The position numbers were made by a program, and so were the translations under genes. Shown here in pieces: positions 24,681-32,992 of a stretch of 54,558 nucleotides of DNA (its first letter is position 1; every line of letters starts with the position of its first letter). The stretch covers positions 1 through 54,558 of IMG/VR virus record IMGVR_UViG_3300013125_000008. The stretch is one strand, 5' to 3'. Origin of the DNA: a virus. The notes beneath the pieces are model-generated. The model saw only the letters and a list, made by a program, of their open reading frames with translations. It did not search any database and was not told the origin of the DNA.

Positions 24681-26932
24681 TGGATCCAGTTGCTCATTTT
24701 TATCCAGATGCTATCGTAATATTTGCAATAGGATTTGAACGCAAGTGTGTACGCGGCGGATCCCCAAGCGCTTATACAGAAGCTGATATAATAGGAATTG
24801 CTCAGAATTTCGGATGGGAAGAGCAAAAAGAAATATCGTCTATCGCTATTACAAAAACTATAAAAGGAAGTCCAGGAACTTTTTCTTTAACATTAATTGA
24901 TACGAATAATAAATTTATAGAACCAGATAATCCCGACGTTGATATTAAAAACGCAGCGGCAAGAAGCGGAGCAAAATTAAAAAGTGTTCAAATAGCGATG
25001 AGCGAAAAGACAAATAGTAAAGGCCAGAAGCTTGCACAATCTGCTAAAATTAGTACTGCAACAGTCGTGACAGCAGAAAGTAGTGTGTCTTATCCCTACA
25101 CAACTTTTAATACCTGGAAAGAAGATTATGATTATGGTATTATAGTGGACGGAATAACCTATCCTCTAGCATACCATATTAATAATGCAGCTTCTCCTGC
25201 TCAAGTAGATCAGCGATGGGTATTTTTAGCGCATGGTAAGAAAGTTGGATATTTAATTAAAGTTATTTCTTCCGCAGCGGATGAAGTAGCGTTTCAAGCG
25301 GCGTTTCAAAATACGGATTCTATAAAATGGTCACTAGCTTATGAGTTTTCGCCGGCAACTACGGTAAAATCTCCGCCTCAAATTTCAGTTGAAGTATTTA
25401 GAAGAAAGAGGAAGAATTTTTTAAATCTTGCGAAAGATGTGTATGAGCAGGGAATCGGCGAAGAAGAATTTCAAAAAGGTCGCTGTAAGATACATCCGAT
25501 GGATAGAGTTATTATTTTTTTACCAGAGAGATTCGGTGATCCCGATAATCCGCGATTAGTTCAAGCTTTCACCGGAGTTGTAAATACTGTTCAGCAAGGT
25601 TATAGCGGGAATAGTAATACTATTTCGGTAACGGGAGAAGATGTTACTAAATATTTACGCACGTCTTACATAGTTACGAACGCTGCATTACAGTTATTCG
25701 CAGATATGCCTGATCAGACAAGCGATGACGGAATATCGATATGGAATAATATATTTAAAGGGCTCACCGCTCCTGATATTGTTAAAATTTTATTACTCGG
25801 TTCTACAGAAGCAGCCGTACAAGAATATGGCAATAGGAAAAATATTTCTCCGGTTTATGAATATAAAGTTTTTTCTTCTAATGAAAGTAAAGGAAAGAAA
25901 TATGATCTTAAGAAGAAGCAATGGGTAGAAGCGGATACTCGACATATAGAGAAAGGTGTTCCCGTAGATATAGCCGGTAATGTTGTATATGCTAATTTTA
26001 AAGATATAGTCGGAGATTTATTTCAAGCTTCAACCGTACACGTGATTGATCCGTTCGTTAATGCTAATGCGAAAGATCTTAAAGGGTTTAGAGCCCCTAC
26101 GGAGGTACTAAATTTATCGTGGAGTTTTTACCAAGCTGATTTTAAAACAAGAGCTGAGATTATTCGGCAGCTTGCAGACGATACCGGATTTGATTTTTTT
26201 GCTGATGGTAAAGGAGATATTTGGTTTCGCCCGAAAAGATTTGATTTTGCGAATATTACGTGCAGCGTCAATCCTGAAATGCATATAGCTCGCACAGAGT
26301 CTATTATAAGTTACGCATTTGTAGAGGATGATAGTCAAATATTTACATCTGTATATGCGTATACAGATCCGCCGTTTGCACTTTCTAAATTAGAATCTAC
26401 GGGACTTTACAGAGGAGCATGGAGAGATGATCAAGCGGTACTTCAATTCGGACAACGTCTGCATACTATTTATAATCCTCTTATTCGGCCGGGGTATGCT
26501 ACTGCTCCCGATTATACGAATAAAATAAAATCTAATAGCGCGTTAAATTTTTTCGCAAAGTCAATATTGCAACGGCTATTAGCTAATCAATTACAGGGAC
26601 AAGTTGAGGTAACCGGCAGACCAGAATTAGAGCCCGGTAATTTACTTTATATTCCAATAAGAAATATGGTTTATTACGTAGAAACTGTAGATATCGCACT
26701 TACTTTCGGAGAAAGATATTCAACTACGTATCATCTCGCCTATGGCAGAAAACCTTGGGGATTTTTACCAGAATTATTATCTTTTTCAGCAGCGGACGAC
26801 ATTTATATTTCAGGTACAAATAGCTTGCCAGGTACTGCTAAAATTATAAATATATTTAAGGATAAAAAAGCTATCGACGAAACGGACAAGATTAACTATA
26901 ATATTATGAAAAATAAATTTATACATAACTAA
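24680..26932 (+). CDS. Baseplate hub protein (T4 gp27 / late control D-like)
   Basis: The 750-residue protein carries hub-protein features: an early beta segment ISSIAITKTIKGSPGTFSLTLIDTNN (about 52-78), a conserved DRVIIFLPERFGDP with VQAFTGVVNTVQQ (about 275-310), a middle helix-rich part, IIRQLADDTGFDFFADGKGDIWFRP (about 495-518), and a C-terminal barrel with VTGRPELEPGNLLYIPIRN (about 650-668) and a closing YSTTYHLAYGR. These match the gp27/gpD-type fold that forms the trimer under the tube. About 200 residues more than classical gp27 suggest insertions. It overlaps the previous gene by one base and precedes two cell-wall-degrading enzymes. Confidence 0.75.
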   Translation: MDPVAHFYPDAIVIFAIGFERKCVRGGSPSAYTEADIIGIAQNFGWEEQKEISSIAITKTIKGSPGTFSLTLIDTNNKFIEPDNPDVDIKNAAARSGAKLKSVQIAMSEKTNSKGQKLAQSAKISTATVVTAESSVSYPYTTFNTWKEDYDYGIIVDGITYPLAYHINNAASPAQVDQRWVFLAHGKKVGYLIKVISSAADEVAFQAAFQNTDSIKWSLAYEFSPATTVKSPPQISVEVFRRKRKNFLNLAKDVYEQGIGEEEFQKGRCKIHPMDRVIIFLPERFGDPDNPRLVQAFTGVVNTVQQGYSGNSNTISVTGEDVTKYLRTSYIVTNAALQLFADMPDQTSDDGISIWNNIFKGLTAPDIVKILLLGSTEAAVQEYGNRKNISPVYEYKVFSSNESKGKKYDLKKKQWVEADTRHIEKGVPVDIAGNVVYANFKDIVGDLFQASTVHVIDPFVNANAKDLKGFRAPTEVLNLSWSFYQADFKTRAEIIRQLADDTGFDFFADGKGDIWFRPKRFDFANITCSVNPEMHIARTESIISYAFVEDDSQIFTSVYAYTDPPFALSKLESTGLYRGAWRDDQAVLQFGQRLHTIYNPLIRPGYATAPDYTNKIKSNSALNFFAKSILQRLLANQLQGQVEVTGRPELEPGNLLYIPIRNMVYYVETVDIALTFGERYSTTYHLAYGRKPWGFLPELLSFSAADDIYISGTNSLPGTAKIINIFKDKKAIDETDKINYNIMKNKFIHN

Positions 26933-26952
26933 CGTATTAATAAGGCTTCTTA

Positions 26953-27582
26953 ATGTCTGCTTACATTATATCAAATTTTGTAAAAACTAAAGATTTTCGG
27001 TATACCGAAGACTTAAAATACGTAATCTTACACCATACAGCGACTTCGGGAAGCAATAGCGGAGAAGCTATTAATACCGCTGCAACTTTTTATGATGATC
27101 ACGGATCTCCTTATGATATAATTATTAATAGCGATGGAAAAATAGATCTTACAAGTAGGTGGATGCAAGCGAGAGATTCAAAACAATATCGAAAAAACAT
27201 TTTTACAAGAGAAATTCTTAATTATCCGAGACATTTTATCGCCGGTATTGGCATGGACGAATTTCAACGATTATACTCAATTCATATAGCTGTTGTTAGA
27301 AACTGTAATAATCAAACAGTAACGCATTTTCAAATAATATCTTTAAATAGAGTACTTAATTTATTAAAAGAGCAGCTTGCACTTACTGATATATATTTTC
27401 ATTCCGAGCTTGAAAATACTTCCTGTCCTGGCCGCTATTTTCCAGATAAGAATATATTAATTTATAATCCTGCGCGCTCCGGCCTGTCCACTGCGCAGAC
27501 CGAAGCTCAACCTATCGTTCCGGTAGTTATATCTACTGGTTGGGGCTTTAATTATGCTAATACGTATGGAAATAATCTTTAA
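26953..27582 (+). CDS. N-acetylmuramoyl-L-alanine amidase (Amidase_2/PGRP type)
   Basis: Residues about 20-170 form a zinc amidase of the T7-lysozyme family. The zinc ligands are H27 (in LHHTAT), H150 and C158, and H150-x7-C158 (HSELENTSCPG) has exactly the family spacing. The enzyme cuts the bond between MurNAc and L-Ala of peptidoglycan. It has no signal peptide and lies between the hub and spike genes, so it is more likely a tail-borne enzyme for entry than the lysis enzyme. The C-terminal 40 residues are an unassigned linker. Confidence 0.8.
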   Translation: MSAYIISNFVKTKDFRYTEDLKYVILHHTATSGSNSGEAINTAATFYDDHGSPYDIIINSDGKIDLTSRWMQARDSKQYRKNIFTREILNYPRHFIAGIGMDEFQRLYSIHIAVVRNCNNQTVTHFQIISLNRVLNLLKEQLALTDIYFHSELENTSCPGRYFPDKNILIYNPARSGLSTAQTEAQPIVPVVISTGWGFNYANTYGNNL

Positions 27583-27597
27583 GAAAGGATTTAGTAA

Positions 27598-29505
27598 ATG
27601 CCTTTGATTTCGCCACCGTCTGGTTATACAACAAATTATCATATCTCGAAATGGAATACCGGGGATACTCCCGGCGCTGCGGCGCTAAATGGGAATTGGC
27701 AATTAATCGATACTACGATGTTCAATATTGCAACGACTTATGAAGATGTTTCTTTAACTTACGCAGAAGCAGAAGTATTAGTTAATACGAGCGCTCTTCA
27801 GCCGGGAAAAAATTATTATCTGACCGATATTAATGTGCAGTTAAAAGCATCCTCAACGTCTACGTTTTTTCCCGCCGGGCGTTATATGTACTCTTTAGGA
27901 AAAAAAGCATGGGGAGGAATTAAAATTATAAGTGGCGCTGCCGGGTCGATAAATACGATTACCGTTAATGGCACAAATATTCTTCCTTCGCCTGTAGCGT
28001 ATTCCACACAGACAACTGGATGGTCTTATAATACAGATTTTTATTACGGCGGTACGCATACCTTTTCATGGGATACTAGCTTAAATCATACTGCAAGTTT
28101 GGTTGCTGCAGCTATTACAGCAGGCAGCGCCGTTTACAAGGCGTATTCAATCAATAGTTATATTATTATAGAAGCTTTAGCTGATGGAACGTCAGCAAAT
28201 GGGGCGGCAATAAGCGGCACGTCTACTACGCTGGTTCTTGGAAGCGCAATAGCAATGGCAAATGGAGCAGCTGCGCTTGAAACACCGCTTATATATGAAT
28301 GTTATTATGATTTTCCGCTTAATAAAATCTATCGATTATACGATCCGGTGTATAATAATGATGTTGTACAAGATTTAACATTTCAAACTGCGCAAGGCGG
28401 AAGTTCGATTTTTAATTTTCCGTGGAACTGCTCAAATGTTTATAATAATAGAATGGAAAATATCGTAACGTGGAAATCATTTTTTAATTCGTCTTCCAAA
28501 ATTTTCGGTAATTTTTGCAAAGAAGGAGGATTTGGAAATAATTTATTATCTGGTACGAGTTATATAGCTTGCAACTTTTTTCAGTACGGATATATTATAA
28601 ATAACGAGATACTTTTGAATAGTTGGATAGAGGGTAATTCTCTCAGAGGAAGTTATACCTATCAAGGAAGAGTTGCAGCTCAAATAAGTGATAATTATCT
28701 CTATAATGGTTCTTACTTAACCGGAAATACTCTTATCGGTTCTGTAATGAATTCGAATAGCGTAAGTAATGGTGCAGCATTTTATTCGAATTATTTAGAT
28801 ACAGTTGCAGGGATAATCGCTAATACATTTTCGGCTGCTACTTGTCGTTTAATGGCTTGCCGTATTGGCAGTCGAATGCTTTTTGCAGGAAATACAGCAA
28901 CTACGAACGTTATTATGAACAGTAATAATTTTAATGACGGCTGTAGTATTGCATTTAATACCTTCTCGTATGTTTATTTAGATGATTGTACCTTTCTTGC
29001 AACTGATTTTTATGCGAATGTGCTAACATATACGTTTATGCCGGGCGTTTATGCTGTTAGTTATTCTCAAAAAAATACAACATTAGCCGGATATTCTGGA
29101 AAATATCAATTTATGGAGATGAATAGAAATACGTACACATTAAATATGGGAGTAGTAGTAGGATTTAATGGTACTGCCGGACACGGCGCTACCGGAGATA
29201 TTATACCTCTTTTTTCGATGCGGCCGTACGATGTAATTCAGAGTGGATTTTATAATAATGCTAGTCTTATGTCCGGGTCTGCAGACACGATGATTAAAGT
29301 CGGGCTTGCGGGATTAGACGATGACTGTATTCTTGCACCAACTCTCGTCTCTTCTCTTATGTCCGGACTTAACGCGTTGCCCGCTTCGCCTACACTTACG
29401 TATCCGACTGCTGATCCTACTAATGTGGTATTAACAATTGTTAGTGGATCTTTGACAGGCGGACGATTAACATTTAATTTGCACGGTTATGTAAAACTTC
29501 CTTAA
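27598..29505 (+). CDS. Tail spike / fibre with beta-helix-like centre
   Basis: The 635-residue protein begins with a short head region common in fibre proteins (GYTTNYHISKWNTGDTPGAAALNGNW). Residues about 118-220 include a TITVNGTN...HTASLVAAAI...IIIEALADGTSANG module similar to repeats in other virion surface proteins. From about residue 270 to 470 there is a run of short Asn/Ser/Gly-rich turns (such as SNSVSNGAAFYSNYL, NNFNDGCSIAFNTF) typical of parallel beta-helix spikes. The C-terminal part is a small beta domain. Beta-helix spikes often bind or degrade surface polysaccharide, but no catalytic motif is clear here. Confidence 0.6.
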   Translation: MPLISPPSGYTTNYHISKWNTGDTPGAAALNGNWQLIDTTMFNIATTYEDVSLTYAEAEVLVNTSALQPGKNYYLTDINVQLKASSTSTFFPAGRYMYSLGKKAWGGIKIISGAAGSINTITVNGTNILPSPVAYSTQTTGWSYNTDFYYGGTHTFSWDTSLNHTASLVAAAITAGSAVYKAYSINSYIIIEALADGTSANGAAISGTSTTLVLGSAIAMANGAAALETPLIYECYYDFPLNKIYRLYDPVYNNDVVQDLTFQTAQGGSSIFNFPWNCSNVYNNRMENIVTWKSFFNSSSKIFGNFCKEGGFGNNLLSGTSYIACNFFQYGYIINNEILLNSWIEGNSLRGSYTYQGRVAAQISDNYLYNGSYLTGNTLIGSVMNSNSVSNGAAFYSNYLDTVAGIIANTFSAATCRLMACRIGSRMLFAGNTATTNVIMNSNNFNDGCSIAFNTFSYVYLDDCTFLATDFYANVLTYTFMPGVYAVSYSQKNTTLAGYSGKYQFMEMNRNTYTLNMGVVVGFNGTAGHGATGDIIPLFSMRPYDVIQSGFYNNASLMSGSADTMIKVGLAGLDDDCILAPTLVSSLMSGLNALPASPTLTYPTADPTNVVLTIVSGSLTGGRLTFNLHGYVKLP

Positions 29506-29523
29506 TTAATGGAGATATAATTT

Positions 29524-29784
29524 ATGCTAACAATCAATATTCAACCGATAGATATTCCTATAAAACCGGGAGTAACCGATTCGGCAGTAAGTATTTCAAT
29601 CATCAGCGTTCAAGTACAGCTGAATGAATCTGCTAATATTATTTATCAATATAATAACGCTTCGGGAATTGCTCTACTAACAGGAAATATTCTTATGCTA
29701 GGAACAGCATATTCTCAATGGGGAAATAATGATGATATTGTTGCAGAATTTTTAATAACATCACTGCAATTAATTAGAGCGTAA
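29524..29784 (+). CDS. Small beta-rich tail protein
   Basis: This 86-residue protein lies between the spike and the CHAP peptidase gene. It consists almost entirely of alternating hydrophobic and polar residues, as expected for beta strands (VSISIISVQVQL, IALLTGNILML), with no Cys and no membrane anchor. It may be a small tail or fibre-attachment protein. A near-consensus AAGGAG for the next gene lies right after it. No family is recognised. Confidence 0.5.
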   Translation: MLTINIQPIDIPIKPGVTDSAVSISIISVQVQLNESANIIYQYNNASGIALLTGNILMLGTAYSQWGNNDDIVAEFLITSLQLIRA

Positions 29785-29804
29785 GCAGTAAGGAGATAAT
29801 TAAC

Positions 29805-30377
29805 GTGGAATTTTTAAATATTGTCGGCGCCGCGGATCGCGTAATAGAAATCGCAGAAACCTACGTAGGCGTTAAAGAGACGGGAAGCAATCGCGGAGAT
29901 AAAATAGACGAAATTGAGAAAATGTTCGGGCTGCTCGGACAGCCGTATTGCGCAATGTTTGTGCTTTATTGTATAGCGAAAGCTTATCCGAGAGCGGATA
30001 TAATAAAAACAGCTTCTTCTCAGACGTTATACGCTTGGGCAGATAAGAAAAAATTTACGTATAGCGATCCGAAATTATTATCTCCGGGGGATATAGTTAT
30101 TTGGAGAAAGTTCAAGCTGTGGCAAGGCCATGTCGGTTTAGTTACGTCAGCATTAAAGACTGTCAATTTATCTGTTTCGGGACAGGTTGAAGTTGTTTCT
30201 CCTCAGTTTACAACAATTGAAGGCAATACTGCAAATTCTGATTTTGGAAATCAGCGAGAGGGTGACGGAATTTATAAACGTATTAGATACGCGAAAAAGC
30301 TAGATTTTGCAGTAGATAATTTTTACTTACGCGGATTTATCAGTCTTACTAGCTTATTACAAAATAAGCCTGCCTGA
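29805..30377 (+). CDS. CHAP-type cysteine peptidase (peptidoglycan hydrolase)
   Basis: Translation probably starts at GTG 29805, which is preceded by AAGGAG with a normal spacer. The 190-residue protein has the CHAP triad order: C49 (PYCAMF), H109 (GHVGLV) and E139 with N141 (EGNT). ETGSNRGDKI and SPGDIVIW flank it as in known CHAP proteins. Such enzymes cut peptide bonds or the amide link in peptidoglycan. It sits in the baseplate gene cluster with no signal peptide, so a virion-associated role in entry is likely. It is the second wall-degrading enzyme in the tail block. Confidence 0.8.
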   Translation: MEFLNIVGAADRVIEIAETYVGVKETGSNRGDKIDEIEKMFGLLGQPYCAMFVLYCIAKAYPRADIIKTASSQTLYAWADKKKFTYSDPKLLSPGDIVIWRKFKLWQGHVGLVTSALKTVNLSVSGQVEVVSPQFTTIEGNTANSDFGNQREGDGIYKRIRYAKKLDFAVDNFYLRGFISLTSLLQNKPA

Positions 30378-30407
30378 TTGAGAAGAGTTAAATGTTTTCC
30401 TATTATT

Positions 30408-30437
30408 TTGATAACGAACCTATTTAATTAATATAGC
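30408..30437 (+). promoter_or_regulatory. Possible promoter before the spike-like baseplate gene
   Basis: TTGATA at 30408-30413 and TATAGC at 30432-30437 are 18 bases apart in the 66-base gap before ATG 30444. Transcription would begin at or next to that ATG, which has no clear ribosome-binding site. The region is AT-rich, so chance is a real alternative. Confidence 0.25.
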
Positions 30438-30443
30438 ATATCG

Positions 30444-31616
30444 ATGACGTTAATTAAGCGCAAAAAAATTTTTCCGGGCGATGTAAAAAGCTCGACGGTG
30501 CCGAGAGATATAAGTAACTTCACTCGAATTGGGCAGATTACAGGAGTAAATATTGAGGAAGGCCTCTGTACTGTTAAGTGGTTAGATGCTCCGGGAACGC
30601 GAAACGATGTGCTAATCACGCAAAGTAGTCCCGGAGAGTGGGTTATTCCCCCGCAGGGCGCAATTGTTCTTATCGCTACGGATAGTAAAGACCAAGCGCG
30701 ATTATTAAGGTATATTAATATCGGACAAGGTCAGCGAATGACTCAAACTAATACTCTTCCAAAATTTCAAGAAGGTGAGAAGTTTTGGGAGACAGGAGGA
30801 TCTTACCTTTACATGCGAAGTAATGGAGATATCGTATTGTCAACGCTATCTGAAGGTTATTTTATAATTGAAAATTCGACCGGATCTTTAAAAAGTGAAA
30901 CTATTAACTGGCAAGTGCTTACCGAAGCCGGTAAGCAGTATATGGGACTTATAAAACGTTATCAAATTGCTGCAGACGGTACGAATAGGTATACAACCGT
31001 TGCTCGAAGCACCGGAGAATTATTGACCGAATATGCGGTAAAAATTTATGAGACTGCTGACGGCACTCTCGGAAGTGCAGAATCTCCCGTTATTGAAATT
31101 ATGATGGGAACGCTAGTAAGTGATCTTGGAATAGTTACAGATAAGAACGGAGTTCCAATAACAACAGCAACTGCAGATAAAGAAGTAGCCGTACGGATTA
31201 AAATTAATCCTCCAGGCGGAGCTGCATCAACTGTATTAGTAATAGATAAACAAGGTGAAATTTCTTTACAGAGCGCTAAATTAAATATTAACGCTGCAAG
31301 CGTTGATGCTGCAGATCCGGATATTACTAAACTGACCGAGACTAATAATACCGCTTTAGGTACGCGAGGTCAGCATGTAGCGCGAGAGCATGATGAACTT
31401 ACAATTCCAGTAGCTACTACCTATAATGATCCGGTGCATAAAGGATTAGAAGCGTTAGCAGCAAGCAATATGGAATTTTTTGCAGCACTTGCTAGTGCAT
31501 TTGTTTCTCCAAATGGCCCGTGCACGTTTAACGCTGCGATATTTGCAAATAATACAAAAGTTCTGAAAGGACAGATTACCGCCGGGGCTGAAAATATTTT
31601 AATAGGAGATAGATGA
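30444..31616 (+). CDS. Baseplate spike protein, gp5/gpV-like
   Basis: The 390-residue product has an OB-fold-like domain at about residues 28-92 (RIGQITGVNIEEGLCTVKWL, then PPQGAIVLIATD), as found in phage spike proteins of the gp5/gpV/VgrG group. A long beta-rich region of repeats follows (about 115-300), which could form the trimeric shaft, and a helical end (about 330-365). The preceding genes are hub, wall-degrading enzymes and spike, and the following ones are baseplate wedge-type genes. No clear ribosome-binding site precedes the ATG. A membrane-piercing spike without a fused lysozyme is the best reading. Confidence 0.55.
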   Translation: MTLIKRKKIFPGDVKSSTVPRDISNFTRIGQITGVNIEEGLCTVKWLDAPGTRNDVLITQSSPGEWVIPPQGAIVLIATDSKDQARLLRYINIGQGQRMTQTNTLPKFQEGEKFWETGGSYLYMRSNGDIVLSTLSEGYFIIENSTGSLKSETINWQVLTEAGKQYMGLIKRYQIAADGTNRYTTVARSTGELLTEYAVKIYETADGTLGSAESPVIEIMMGTLVSDLGIVTDKNGVPITTATADKEVAVRIKINPPGGAASTVLVIDKQGEISLQSAKLNINAASVDAADPDITKLTETNNTALGTRGQHVAREHDELTIPVATTYNDPVHKGLEALAASNMEFFAALASAFVSPNGPCTFNAAIFANNTKVLKGQITAGAENILIGDR

Positions 31617-31897
31617 TGGCTCTCGATAAGACAATATTAGGAGCTGCAATGTGTGCAAAAGTGCTTGCAACGCCTGCCGGTACAGGACATACGGTAGGTT
31701 CAGTATTAAGTGAAGAGCAGCTAGTGGATGTTAGACAGCAATGGCTAGATATTGCAGATGTGATTATTTCGCACATTCGAGCTTACGGAGAAGTAACTGT
31801 AACCGTTCCTGCAGGTACTGTACTTATTGCAGCTACGGGAGGAGTTCCTAATTCAACACCTATCAAAATTGGTCCTGCGAATTCGAGTATCGAGTAA
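31616..31897 (+). CDS. Small baseplate-region protein
   Basis: AGGAG at 31604-31608 is best spaced to ATG 31616, giving 93 residues; ATG 31613 is three bases upstream. The product has a helical middle (EEQLVDVRQQWLDIADVIISHIRAYG) and a C-terminal Gly/Val/Thr strand region (VTVTVPAGTVLIAATGG). It has no PAAR or LysM motif and no known family. It overlaps both neighbours by single bases (31616 and 31897), suggesting coupled expression with the spike-like and helical proteins. A small tip or stopper protein of the spike is possible. Confidence 0.5.
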   Translation: MALDKTILGAAMCAKVLATPAGTGHTVGSVLSEEQLVDVRQQWLDIADVIISHIRAYGEVTVTVPAGTVLIAATGGVPNSTPIKIGPANSSIE

Positions 31898-32508
31898 TGT
31901 CAATTAAACAAACAGAGGATAGTATTTTAGATGCTCTCGGCGTAACGTCTAACAGAAGCCAATGGCTTACGGTATTACGAGTTGTTACCATATTATCTAA
32001 AAGTTTTAGAAATGCGATGCTTACGCAATTATTATTACTTGAGAATCAATTGCATATAGCTAAAGCGGCGTTGCAATTACAAGTGGCGAGGGCAGATACG
32101 ATATCGAATGCTATTAACGAGCTTCGACCACAGTTAGCGCAATTGTTGTCTCCGGTAGATAAATTTATGCAATCTTATCCTCTAGATCAAGCCCTGGCCG
32201 TAGAGGGCGTTCCTTACGCAGGAGATGTTAAAAAAGAGTTTACGAAATTCTTACAATCACTATTAAATAATTTATCTTTAAGTATTCCGTCGTGGCTTAA
32301 AACGGTAGTAGAACGCTCAGCATTGGCAGGATTTTCGTTCGACGGCATTAATACATACGGAGATTTAAAACGAAAATTAGATGATCTTTTGTTTCGCTCT
32401 GCAAGAGCTACGTCTTTAGCGGATCAATCTGCTATAGGTTTAGCTTATATAGAAAATGAATTATTGACAATTAGTATTTACAGACAGATAATCGAGTATT
32501 TAAAGTAG
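31897..32508 (+). CDS. Helical baseplate-region protein
   Basis: The 203-residue protein is almost wholly helical. Heptad-like Leu/Ala patterns run over about residues 38-90 (LTQLLLLENQLHIAKAALQL), followed by a Pro-containing hinge, and a second helical part with SWLKTVVERSALAGFSFDGI. No catalytic or metal motif is visible. It lies between the small spike-tip-like gene and the gp25-like gene, separated from the latter by one base. It is likely a structural component of the baseplate. No family is recognised. Confidence 0.5.
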   Translation: MSIKQTEDSILDALGVTSNRSQWLTVLRVVTILSKSFRNAMLTQLLLLENQLHIAKAALQLQVARADTISNAINELRPQLAQLLSPVDKFMQSYPLDQALAVEGVPYAGDVKKEFTKFLQSLLNNLSLSIPSWLKTVVERSALAGFSFDGINTYGDLKRKLDDLLFRSARATSLADQSAIGLAYIENELLTISIYRQIIEYLK

Positions 32509-32509
32509 T

Positions 32510-32983
32510 ATGGATTTACAATCAGTAGTAACATGCGATCATAGAGCAGGAGATCCTGTAGAGGTGTTTACGCTTACTACATGTCCTAAATGTTTAGGTA
32601 AAGGCTATTACGCCGATTTTGTAATAGGCACGAGTAATGTACTCTTAACTACAGATTCAATAAGTTATCTTATGCAAGCTATACGTAGATTATTATCTAC
32701 GAAAAGAAGAGCAAGCGGTTACGGATTCGATTTAGCGCTTCTTTCTAAGCCTTCTGCGCAGGATGAAATAAAAAATGAGGTAATGAGATGCTTGCAGTAT
32801 CTAAAAACTCTTCAAGATATGCAGATCAGGCAAGGATTTTATTACAGAACTACTGAAAAAATTGATTCCCTTACAGCTTTATCTATTATTCCAACAACAG
32901 ATGTAAGAAAAGTAATTATTAGTTTAAATTGTATAACGACTTCCGGAAATCAGGTTACTTTGTCCCTTCCGGTAAAACAATAG
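32510..32983 (+). CDS. Baseplate wedge protein, gp25-like, with N-terminal zinc site
   Basis: The 157-residue product directly precedes the baseplate J gene, the standard place of gp25/XkdS-type wedge proteins. Residues about 45-130 show the general pattern of that family (LLTTDSISYLMQAIRRLLST, GYGFDLALL, and a run of helices then strands). Near the N-terminus, C9-x-H11 and C25-x2-C28 (TCPKCLGKGYY) could bind zinc, which classical gp25 proteins lack. The gp25 assignment rests on position, size and weak pattern, so it is moderate. Confidence 0.5.
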   Translation: MDLQSVVTCDHRAGDPVEVFTLTTCPKCLGKGYYADFVIGTSNVLLTTDSISYLMQAIRRLLSTKRRASGYGFDLALLSKPSAQDEIKNEVMRCLQYLKTLQDMQIRQGFYYRTTEKIDSLTALSIIPTTDVRKVIISLNCITTSGNQVTLSLPVKQ

Positions 32984-32992
32984 GTGTAAGAA

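Noticed and set aside
31616-31897. PAAR-type tip protein.
   Set aside because: The position after a spike-like gene suggested it, but the PAAR repeats and conserved His/Cys residues are absent.
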